From contig JAJYPQ010000185.1 of the NCBI GenBank assembly GCA_021795255.1, forward strand, positions 1 through 7,261: a stretch of DNA of 7,261 bases, in the 5' to 3' direction. This DNA is from Pseudomonadota bacterium (GTDB taxonomy: Bacteria > Pseudomonadota > Gammaproteobacteria > Acidiferrobacterales > Acidiferrobacteraceae). Within the stretch, counting starts at the first letter, position 1; each line of letters begins with the position of its first letter. A program made the position numbers and the translations under genes. Positions 1 to 6,052 of the stretch are shown here, piece by piece. Under the pieces are notes generated by a model. That model was not told the DNA's origin. It did no database searches and saw nothing but the letters and a program-made list of their open reading frames with translations.

Positions 1-1
1 G

Positions 2-724
2 AGACGTATCGACATCGCGATTCATTCCATGAAGGATGTTGTGGCGCAATTACCGGAGGGTTTGACGATTGGGGCGATACTCGCAAGAGAAGATCCCCGG
101 GACGCGCTCGTGAGCCCCATAAACGCCAAAACCCTCGAGGACTTGCCGCCCGGGAGCCGAATCGGTACCGCAAGCCTGCGGCGGGCAAGCCAGATTCGCC
201 ATAAGCGCCCCGATCTTGTTATCGAGAACCTCCGCGGCAACGTCAATAGCCGCCTGGCCCGCCTGGACGCCGGGGAGTTCGCGGCCATCGTTCTAGCAGC
301 CGCCGGCTTGAAGCGCCTAGGCTTTGCCGGGCGTATCGGCGGCTATCTCAGCATCGAGACCAGCCTACCGGCGGCCGCCCAAGGCGCTATCGGGATCGAG
401 TGCCGCGCGGCAGACCCGGAAACACAGGCCCTCATAGCCCCCTTAAACCACTTAGAAACCGCGCTCTGTGTTCAGGCCGAACGGGCCGTGACCGGGGCGC
501 TGGCCGGCGGCTGCCGTCTGCCGGTCGCGGCCTTTGCGACATGTGAAGGCGCCCACATAACGATTCGCGGGCTTGTGGGCGAACCGGATGGGAGCCACGT
601 GATCAAGGCCTCCTCCACAGGACCCATAGCAGCAGCCAAAGAACTGGCCTGGGCGGTAGCCGAAAGCCTCCGGGCCCAGGGTGCCATGACCATCATCGAA
701 CGACTTCTGAAGGGCGTCTCATGA
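2..724 (+). CDS. hemC: Hydroxymethylbilane synthase (porphobilinogen deaminase), 5'-truncated
   Basis: This cytoplasmic enzyme joins four porphobilinogen units into hydroxymethylbilane in tetrapyrrole synthesis. The gene enters from the left edge in frame. 240 residues are present, and the family is about 310 long, so roughly 70-75 N-terminal residues lie outside the window. Visible hallmarks are HSMKD (its Asp codon at 35-37 corresponds to the catalytic Asp84 of E. coli), EDPRDALVS, the substrate-binding GTASLRR, LRGNVNSRL, and SLPAAAQGAIGIECR. LAGGCRLPV carries the Cys (codon 512-514) that covalently holds the dipyrromethane cofactor. All key residues seen look intact, so the enzyme is probably active. 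One small oddity is HSMKDVV where most homologues have HSMKDVP. The stop overlaps the hemD start (ATGA), so the two are probably translationally coupled. The internal ATG at 29 falls inside the conserved HSMKD motif and is not the real start. Confidence 0.97.
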   Translation, partial: RRIDIAIHSMKDVVAQLPEGLTIGAILAREDPRDALVSPINAKTLEDLPPGSRIGTASLRRASQIRHKRPDLVIENLRGNVNSRLARLDAGEFAAIVLAAAGLKRLGFAGRIGGYLSIETSLPAAAQGAIGIECRAADPETQALIAPLNHLETALCVQAERAVTGALAGGCRLPVAAFATCEGAHITIRGLVGEPDGSHVIKASSTGPIAAAKELAWAVAESLRAQGAMTIIERLLKGVS

Positions 725-1503
725 CGCCGCTTACCGGGCTCAAGATCCTCGTCACAAGACCTGAGGGCCAAGCGCAGGGCCTTATGGATAAGCTCACGGC
801 GCTCGGCGCAACCCCTATCCATTTTGCTGCAATCGAGATTCTCGAGCCGCGCGACACCACGGGCCTCAAAGCGGTGATGGGACAGCTGTCGAGCTACGAT
901 TGGGCGGTGTTTATCAGCCCCAACGCCGTATCCCGGGCCCTGACTATGATCCGCGACATGGGTCTCGATTGGCCCCCTGGCGTACGGATAGCTGGCATCG
1001 GGCGCGGCAGCGCGCGGGAATTGAAGCGACTTGGCTTTACTGACGTGGTGGTGCCGGCTGGCCGTTTCGATAGTGAATCACTACTCTCTCTTGATCCTAT
1101 GCAGAACGTGGCAGGGCTTAGGTTTATTATCTTCCGGGGGGGGGGGGGGCGAGAACTGCTGGGTGATACACTGGCGGCACGCGGGGCCCATGTCGAATAC
1201 GCCGAATGTTACCGCCGCGGGGCGCCCACGGCCGACGTCTCGGCCCTCCTGCGTCAATGGGCGCGCGGGGGCCTGGATGCGATCACCCTCACAAGCGTCG
1301 AGGGCCTGCACCATCTCTACGACGTGCTCGGACAGATCGGCCAGCGGTGGCTCACCAAAACCGCGTTGATCGTCGTAAGCGCGCGCCTACAAGACGCTTG
1401 TCTGGCCTTGGGGCTCCAAGGGCCCATCATCGTAGCAGAGGGGGCCGACGATGAGGCGATTGTGGCGGCGCTACTGACATGGCGCACGAAAAGCCCTCTA
1501 TAA
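721..1503 (+). CDS. hemD: Uroporphyrinogen-III synthase
   Basis: This cytoplasmic enzyme cyclises hydroxymethylbilane with inversion of ring D to give uroporphyrinogen III. The product has 260 residues, a normal length (E. coli about 246). Family landmarks run in order: ILVTRPEGQAQGL (9-21), FISPNAVSRAL (64-74), IAGIGRGSARELKRLGF (90-106), IIFRGGGGRELL (136-147), LAARGAHVEYAECYRR (151-166), ITLTSVEGLHHL (188-199) and the C-terminal VVSARLQDACLALG segment (218-231). The start is fixed by the ATGA overlap with hemC and by an AAGGG ribosome-binding site at 710-714, 6 bases upstream. The Gly-rich motif at residues 140-143 is encoded within 14 consecutive G bases. The frame and motif length stay canonical across it, so the gene is intact as given, although a change of one base there would frameshift it. 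Sequence divergence is normal for this poorly conserved family. Confidence 0.95.
   Translation: MTPLTGLKILVTRPEGQAQGLMDKLTALGATPIHFAAIEILEPRDTTGLKAVMGQLSSYDWAVFISPNAVSRALTMIRDMGLDWPPGVRIAGIGRGSARELKRLGFTDVVVPAGRFDSESLLSLDPMQNVAGLRFIIFRGGGGRELLGDTLAARGAHVEYAECYRRGAPTADVSALLRQWARGGLDAITLTSVEGLHHLYDVLGQIGQRWLTKTALIVVSARLQDACLALGLQGPIIVAEGADDEAIVAALLTWRTKSPL
1136..1149 (+). repeat. Poly-G tract of 14 bases inside hemD
   Basis: Fourteen uninterrupted G residues supply the last two bases of an Arg codon and four GGG glycine codons of the conserved FRGGGGREL motif. As read, the frame is preserved: the residues before and after it both match HemD. Runs of this length are prone to polymerase slippage in cells and to miscalling by sequencers. 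The tract is seen directly; any biological switching role is inference. Confidence 0.9.
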
Positions 1504-1516
1504 TCCTGTCATGAGA

Positions 1517-1522
1517 AAAAGG
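1517..1522 (+). promoter_or_regulatory. Ribosome-binding site of hemX
   Basis: AAAAGG ends 8 bases before the hemX ATG, within the 27-base hemD-hemX gap. It supports the start at 1531. Translation of hemX therefore does not depend on overlap with hemD, unlike the two ATGA junctions in this cluster. Confidence 0.6.
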
Positions 1523-1530
1523 TTAGCCTG

Positions 1531-2538
1531 ATGGTCGACACAGACGATAGCCACACTAAACCCGTACCGATCGCCCCTTTGCCGCGGCGAACGCGTTCGG
1601 TCGCGGGCGGACTGGCCCTGCTCTTGTCGCTCATAGCGCTCATGGGTCTGGGATACCTCTGGTACGCCCTGTCTTACCAAGCCCATATTCTGGGCCTCAA
1701 TGTCGGCCAAAGGCTGCAATCCCAAAATCAGGCGATAGGCGTTTTAAGCTCGGCCGTGGCGGGCCTCAATAGGACCGACAGCCAGGCCCAACAGGCCATC
1801 AGGGCCCTCAGACGCCGCGTGAAGGCGGTGCAGGTGGGGCACAGCAGCCGGCGCCGCTGGCGCATCCGCGCCGCCCAAGACCTGCTTTTGATCGCAAACG
1901 ACCAGCTACACTTCGAACACAACGTGCCGCTAGCACTCTTGGCGTTGCATCAAGCGGAACGCGAAATCCGTCGTCAAGGCAGCCCGCGCCTGCTTCCGGT
2001 ACGCGCCGCCATCATCCAAGAGATCTTGCGTTTACAGGCGGTGCGCAAGCAACATACCTCCACCATGGCCTTGGAGCTCATGGCGCTAGCGCACGCCGTC
2101 CGAACGCTACCGCTCGCCGTACCCACGACCTTTCATGCTCAGCACCCAAAAACCCCGGTGCGCACAAAACTACCCTTCTGGCGGCGCCTGGCTCGCGGCC
2201 TGTGGCGCGACTTTACGAGCCTGATACGGATCCGCCGGCAGACCATTAGGCAACCGGCCCTGCTGGCACCCAAGCGAGTCTACTTCCTGCGCCAGAACCT
2301 GCAACTGCGACTGTATGCTGCGGAAGTGGCGCTCCTCGAACACCATATCGCCGTCATGCACACCAATCTACTGACGGCCCAACGCTGGATCAATCGCTAC
2401 TTCGATAAAGACGCCCCGAGCGTGCGAGCGGTCGACGCGAAACTTGCGACACTCCAAACCCGTACGACCGCCCTCACATGGCCGGATATTTCCGGGTCTC
2501 TGCATCTTTTGCGGCGATTGGCCCAGAAAACCTCATGA
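1531..2538 (+). CDS. hemX: HemX-like membrane-anchored coiled-coil protein
   Basis: This is a bitopic inner-membrane protein encoded next to hemD in many gammaproteobacteria. It is often labelled uroporphyrinogen-III C-methyltransferase, but nothing resembling the SAM-methyltransferase fold is seen, so no methylation activity should be assumed. The 335 residues comprise a short polar N-terminus with PLPRRTR (17-23), one transmembrane helix at about 24-46, and a helical Gln/Ala-rich segment (about 55-103) suggesting a coiled coil. Two family blocks follow: RRRWRIRAAQDLLLIAND (107-124) with a Leu/Ala-rich continuation to 146, and YFLRQNLQLRLYAAEVALLE (251-270) leading to LTAQRWINRYFD (281-292). 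The protein is shorter than E. coli HemX (about 393). Charge near the helix suggests the N-terminus stays in the cytoplasm and the coiled coil lies in the periplasm. Its stop overlaps the hemY start by ATGA. Its role is uncertain, perhaps scaffolding of tetrapyrrole enzymes. Confidence 0.9.
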   Translation: MVDTDDSHTKPVPIAPLPRRTRSVAGGLALLLSLIALMGLGYLWYALSYQAHILGLNVGQRLQSQNQAIGVLSSAVAGLNRTDSQAQQAIRALRRRVKAVQVGHSSRRRWRIRAAQDLLLIANDQLHFEHNVPLALLALHQAEREIRRQGSPRLLPVRAAIIQEILRLQAVRKQHTSTMALELMALAHAVRTLPLAVPTTFHAQHPKTPVRTKLPFWRRLARGLWRDFTSLIRIRRQTIRQPALLAPKRVYFLRQNLQLRLYAAEVALLEHHIAVMHTNLLTAQRWINRYFDKDAPSVRAVDAKLATLQTRTTALTWPDISGSLHLLRRLAQKTS

Positions 2539-3752
2539 AAACGCTTTCTACAGTCCTCGTCCTGCTGTTTATCACGGTCGTCTTGACGCTCGCCGCCGTA
2601 CACAACCCCGGCTACGTCCTCATCGAGCGCAGCCCGTGGAGCCTTGAGATGCCGCTTACGCTCTTTGCGCTGCTCTTGGTGGCGACCGTCGGGATTCTGT
2701 ATTTCGCCTTACATGTCGTGTTGCGGCTATTGCATATTCCCCGCGATGTCGGCCGCTGGCGTCTCGACCGCCGAGTCCGTCATCTTCAGCGGGCCTTGCA
2801 TATGGGGCTCGCCAAACTCCTGGAAGGCGATCACGCCGGCGCCGAAAGGGATCTCGTGAGCGACCTCAAGGCCGAGGATGTGCCGGGCATCCATTACCTA
2901 GCCGCGGCTTGCGCCGCGCAAGGGCAAGGTCAGCACGACAAGCGCGATGAATACCTGACGCTGGCTCAAGCGGCCCCCGAGCTCACCCTCGCCACCGGCC
3001 TGCTGCAAGCCCACCTTTTCGAGGCGACGCGGGAGTACGAGCGCAGTCTGGCCACCCTAAGCGCGTTACGGATCGCCCACCCCGGCAACCGCACCGTATT
3101 GCGTTTCCTCGCTCAAAGGGCGCGGGGCTTGCGTGACTGGACCGTAGTTGCCCATCTCGTGCCGGAATTGCGCCGCTACAAGGCCATGGACGCTCCGGTG
3201 ATCGACGAGTGGGAGATCGAGGCCCACCGTCAGTTACTCCTGGTCGCCATGACCCACCCAGAAAACAATGCCGAGGCCGTATGGCATAGCGTTCCGAAAA
3301 ACCGCCGTCAACACCCGGTTCTCGTCGCAGTCTATGCCCGCGGTCTCATCCGTCGCGGCGAGGCCCGCGAGGCCGAGCAACTGCTTGTGGCCGCCTTGCG
3401 CCAACAGCCCGTTGAGGACCTTTTTTTGGCCTACAGCGAGCTGCCTCAAGGGACGGACTCCCTACGGCTCCTCTCGCAGGCCGAGGCCTGGCTCAAAAGC
3501 TCTCCGGAAAACGGCAGTCTGCTTCTTTGTCTCACCAAGCTTGCGCTCGGGGCCAATCTCCCGGGCAAGGCCCGCGAATACGCCGAGCGCTGCGCGCGGC
3601 AAAGCCCGACTAACGAGACCTACGCGGAATTGGCCCAAACCATGGAGCGCTTAGGGGACGAGGAGCGAGCACGCGAATACTACCGTCGCGGTCTTGACTG
3701 GCAGCGAGGCCACACCGACCACCATCCCGAGACCGCCCTTTTGCCGTTTTAA
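2535..3752 (+). CDS. hemY: HemY inner-membrane TPR protein
   Basis: This is the HemY of proteobacterial hemX-hemY pairs, unrelated to the protoporphyrinogen oxidase that Bacillus calls HemY. It has 405 residues, close to the usual 400. Two N-terminal transmembrane helices lie at about 4-22 and 38-64, separated by a short loop with the characteristic GYVLIE (26-31). Then comes RDVGRWRLDRRVRH (70-83) and a long helical region with TPR-like repeats, clearest at 84-108, 263-290 and 363-390 (AELAQTMERLGDEERAREYY). I chose the ATG at 2535 over an upstream in-frame ATG at 2478 because it makes an ATGA overlap with hemX and gives the family's N-terminus directly at the first helix. No strong ribosome-binding site precedes it, consistent with coupling to hemX. 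The function is probably a scaffold or assembly role at the membrane in late tetrapyrrole synthesis, but it is not established. Confidence 0.93.
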   Translation: MKTLSTVLVLLFITVVLTLAAVHNPGYVLIERSPWSLEMPLTLFALLLVATVGILYFALHVVLRLLHIPRDVGRWRLDRRVRHLQRALHMGLAKLLEGDHAGAERDLVSDLKAEDVPGIHYLAAACAAQGQGQHDKRDEYLTLAQAAPELTLATGLLQAHLFEATREYERSLATLSALRIAHPGNRTVLRFLAQRARGLRDWTVVAHLVPELRRYKAMDAPVIDEWEIEAHRQLLLVAMTHPENNAEAVWHSVPKNRRQHPVLVAVYARGLIRRGEAREAEQLLVAALRQQPVEDLFLAYSELPQGTDSLRLLSQAEAWLKSSPENGSLLLCLTKLALGANLPGKAREYAERCARQSPTNETYAELAQTMERLGDEERAREYYRRGLDWQRGHTDHHPETALLPF

Positions 3753-3759
3753 AGACGGC
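3743..3759 (+). other. Small hairpin enclosing the hemY stop codon
   Basis: The arms at 3743-3749 (GCCGTTT) and 3753-3759 (AGACGGC) pair over seven bases with one G-U, leaving the TAA stop as the three-base loop. No T-run follows, so it is not a standard intrinsic terminator. It could still protect the 3' end or be chance. A run of seven T at 3794-3800 lies 35 bases away, with no stem next to it. Confidence 0.3.
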
Positions 3760-3859
3760 TTGCAACACGAGTATCCAAAGAACATGTCGGTCGTTTTTTT
3801 GCGTCCTTGCGGGCTCGCTGTCCGCTACGACACACGCTCACGGCGCGCTTTTGGCACCT

Positions 3860-4777
3860 TTATGCGCCACGCTGGTGAATCACAATAACGGGTCGACCAC
3901 GGGCCACGGACACGTCCCACGGTTCCGGCTGCAAGGTGACGTGGTCGATATCGAAGCGTGTGCGTAAAAGTCCTTGCAGGGACTCCAGCAGGGTGTCCCA
4001 GCGAGCGATATCGTCGACCACAATATGGGCCGAAAGCGCCAAGGTGCCGGACGACAAGGTCCAGATATGCAGATCGTGAACCGAAATCACCCCGCGGATC
4101 TCCGCTAGCGCCCGTCCGACGACGCGTAAATCGAGATGCCTGGGCACCCCCTCCATCAACACGTTCAGCGTCTCACGCAAGAGCTGGATAGTCGAATACA
4201 GAATCAAGCCGCAGATCACGAGTGACAGGATGGGATCGATAGGCAACCACCCGCTAAAGAAGATGACGGCCCCGGCGATCATGGCCGCTCCTGATCCGAG
4301 GAGATCGCCTAAGACGTGCAAGATCGCACTTCTCGTATTGAGGGTTCGCTTCTCCTGGCTCAAGGCGTAGACCACACCGCCATTAATGACGATCCCCAGA
4401 GCCGCGACGATCATCACGGTACCACCCGCCACGGGCTGTGGGTGTTGGAGTCGTTCGATAGCGGCGACCACGATGGCCGTCACCACGGCGAGCAGGACTA
4501 GACCATTCACGAAGGCTGCTATGATTTCGCTTCGGACAAGACCATAGGAGTGACGCGCTGACGGAGGGCGTCTCGCCATCCACGCGGCAAAAAGCGAGAG
4601 CCCCAAGGCCAAGGTATCCGAAAACATGTGGCCGGCATCGCTCAAGAGCGCCAGCGAATGAGCAAAGAATCCGGCCCCGGCCTCGATCAGCGCGAACAGT
4701 AAAGTCAGTCCCAGAGACACCCACAGACCGCGTCCTTCGGCCCCGGCGTGATGATCATGGCCATGGACGTCGCTCAT
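3860..4777 (-). CDS. Cation diffusion facilitator (CDF) divalent metal efflux transporter, CzcD/ZitB-like
   Basis: This inner-membrane antiporter probably exports Zn2+ (possibly Cd2+ or Co2+) in exchange for protons. The 305 residues match the family's usual 290-320. The His-rich N-terminus (HGHDHH, 5-10) may collect metal. About six helices follow, at roughly 18-38, 42-64, 85-106, 119-139, 151-173 and 180-199. The transport site is formed by His50 and Asp54 in LSDAGHMFSD (helix 2) and His154 and Asp158 in ILHVLGDLLGS (helix 5). This His-Asp/His-Asp set is typical of zinc-selecting members of the ZitB/ZnT type. The cytoplasmic C-terminal domain contains VHDLHIWTLSSGTLALSAH (233-251), diagnostic of the CzcD/ZitB group. 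The start lies 3 bases after the stop of the upstream reductase gene with no strong ribosome-binding site, suggesting co-transcription and reinitiation. The family assignment is firm; the metal is inferred. The gene converges on hemY. Confidence 0.93.
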   Translation of the reverse strand: MSDVHGHDHHAGAEGRGLWVSLGLTLLFALIEAGAGFFAHSLALLSDAGHMFSDTLALGLSLFAAWMARRPPSARHSYGLVRSEIIAAFVNGLVLLAVVTAIVVAAIERLQHPQPVAGGTVMIVAALGIVINGGVVYALSQEKRTLNTRSAILHVLGDLLGSGAAMIAGAVIFFSGWLPIDPILSLVICGLILYSTIQLLRETLNVLMEGVPRHLDLRVVGRALAEIRGVISVHDLHIWTLSSGTLALSAHIVVDDIARWDTLLESLQGLLRTRFDIDHVTLQPEPWDVSVARGRPVIVIHQRGA

Positions 4778-4780
4778 CGG

Positions 4781-5827
4781 CTATTCGGGGTCTTTGGCGT
4801 AATTGAAGGCATCGTAATAGAACGACTCTGCGCGCAGGCCTTGTCTTGGGAACAGCTCCTGGGCGGCCTCGATCATCTGCGGCGGCCCGCTCGCATAAAC
4901 CTCGTAAGCGGAAAGATCCTGGATATCCGCCGCCACGGCTTCATGGACATAGCCGCTACGGCCCAGCCATTCGTCCGAAGCCAGCGCCTGAGACAAAACC
5001 GGGGTGTAAAAGAAATGCGGATAACGCTGCGCCCAGTCGAGAGCAAGATCATGGAGATACAAATCCTGACGCGTGCGCGCCCCCCAATAGAGGTGCAAAG
5101 GCCGCTCAGATTCACCCCGGAACGCTTGCTCCAGAATGGCCTTCATGGGCGCAAACCCGGTGCCGCCGGCCATGAGAATCACGGGTGCTGTCGAATCCTC
5201 ACGCAGAAAAAATGTCCCGAGCGGCCCCTCGAAACGTAAAAGCGCGCGCTCCTTCATAGCCTCGAAGACATGACCAGAAAATAGCCCGCCTGGGACATGG
5301 CGGATATGCAGCTCCAAAAACTCGTCGTCGCTCGGGGCGTTGGCCAGCGAAAACCCCCGGCGTCGGCCATCCTTCAAAAGGATGTCGATGTATTGGCCAG
5401 CCAGGAACTGGAGTCGCTCGTTTTGCGGGAGTTTGAGCAAAAGCCGCATGACGTCGGGCGCCAACTTTTCAAGGCGTGCCACGCGACAAGGTAGGGTCTT
5501 GATGATGATGTCCTTCGCCACCCCGACCTCGCGGGCCTCGATGACAACCTCCCCCAAGGGGACCGCGCGACAAAAGAGCGCCTTGCCAGCGGCAAGGTCT
5601 ACGGCACTCAAGGCCTTCGGTTCATAGGCCTTGTGGTCGACCATCCCCGAGACCACCCGACCCTTACAGGTCCCACAGGCCCCGTTACGGCAACTGTACG
5701 GTAGGTGAAAACCCTCGCGCAAAGCCGCCTCGAGGAGAGTCTCCCCCGGGTTCGCCTCAAATTCGTGGCCACTCGGTTCAATCCGCACTTTCAAAGGCCG
5801 TATCCTAGAGTAGGGAGAAAGAAGCAT
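4781..5827 (-). CDS. [2Fe-2S] ferredoxin-FAD-NAD(P) reductase (AscD / phenol hydroxylase reductase type)
   Basis: This soluble electron-transfer flavoprotein is predicted to move electrons from NAD(P)H through FAD to a plant-type [2Fe-2S] centre. Residues 12-97 form the ferredoxin domain with Cys46, Cys51, Cys54 (SCRNGACGTC) and Cys86 (LFCRA). The FAD domain spans about 112-210 with RGFSLAN (157-163). The NAD(P) domain spans about 213-335 with GGTGFAP (221-227), YASGPPQMI (311-319) and a C-terminal FYYDAF. At 348 residues it has the usual length. Relatives are often annotated CDP-6-deoxy-3,4-glucoseen reductase, but no sugar-biosynthesis genes are nearby, so that label is unsafe. The partner oxygenase or acceptor is not seen. 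The ATG at 5827 is used here, but it lacks a ribosome-binding site. A TTG at 5794 has AGGA 8 bases upstream and begins just at the conserved domain, so it is a serious alternative. An ATG at 5941 would add an implausible Arg-rich tail. The Cys usual before GxP near 313 is Ser. Confidence 0.9.
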   Translation of the reverse strand: MLLSPYSRIRPLKVRIEPSGHEFEANPGETLLEAALREGFHLPYSCRNGACGTCKGRVVSGMVDHKAYEPKALSAVDLAAGKALFCRAVPLGEVVIEAREVGVAKDIIIKTLPCRVARLEKLAPDVMRLLLKLPQNERLQFLAGQYIDILLKDGRRRGFSLANAPSDDEFLELHIRHVPGGLFSGHVFEAMKERALLRFEGPLGTFFLREDSTAPVILMAGGTGFAPMKAILEQAFRGESERPLHLYWGARTRQDLYLHDLALDWAQRYPHFFYTPVLSQALASDEWLGRSGYVHEAVAADIQDLSAYEVYASGPPQMIEAAQELFPRQGLRAESFYYDAFNYAKDPE

Positions 5828-5987
5828 TGTCGCTAAAAGCCGCGCTCTGCGAAAGGGTGGCGGCGATAAGCGACCAACACTCAAGGGAAAATCCCATGAC
5901 GCGCGGGCTCTCGCCAGGAAAACCACGGCCCACAAGTTCATCCCGCCCGTTTACCACCCAGCGAAATCTTCAGTCGAGCATCCGGCG

Positions 5988-6016
5988 TTGACAAAAAGCC
6001 AGCCCCGGCCTTTAAT
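5988..6016 (+). promoter_or_regulatory. Sigma70-type promoter of the ABC exporter operon
   Basis: A perfect -35 box TTGACA (5988-5993) and a -10 box TTTAAT (6011-6016, five of six consensus bases) are separated by exactly 17 bases. Transcription should begin near 6023-6024, about 29 bases before the ATPase ATG. It sits in the divergent gap and faces right. The match is seen directly; activity is inferred. No comparably good promoter is visible for the leftward reductase-CDF unit in the same gap. Confidence 0.7.
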
Positions 6017-6052
6017 GCCCGCTATGAAGAGCAGGACCGACACGCCCGTAGC

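Noticed and set aside
1031..1454. Open frames on both strands inside hemD, around the poly-G tract
   Set aside because: They are shadows of hemD with Arg/Pro-rich compositional bias. None has a ribosome-binding site or a recognisable motif.
1511..1531. Six-codon ORF (MRKRLA) ending TGATG at the hemX start
   Set aside because: It coincides with the hemX ribosome-binding site, has no ribosome-binding site of its own, and is short enough to arise by chance.
2478..2534. In-frame ATG upstream of hemY at 2478
   Set aside because: It would overlap hemX by 61 bases and put 19 extra residues before the first membrane helix. The ATGA start at 2535 is the normal HemY arrangement.
3794..3800. Run of seven T in the hemY-CDF gap as an intrinsic terminator
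   Set aside because: No GC-rich stem lies directly upstream. The only matching arms are four bases with a 20-base loop.
4748..5239. 163-codon open frame on the + strand opposite the CDF and reductase genes
   Set aside because: It lies antisense to two genes with clear family motifs. Its product shows no recognisable domain, and long antisense frames are expected in GC-rich DNA.
5811..5855. Leftward promoter for the reductase unit (TTTCGC, 17 bases, GACAAT)
   Set aside because: Only three and four bases respectively match the consensus boxes, which is not enough to call it, although the spacing is right.
5828..5941. In-frame ATG at 5941 extending the reductase by 38 residues
   Set aside because: The added residues are rich in Arg and Pro, match no reductase domain, and are not a signal peptide suited to a cytoplasmic flavoprotein. 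The internal starts fit the family better.
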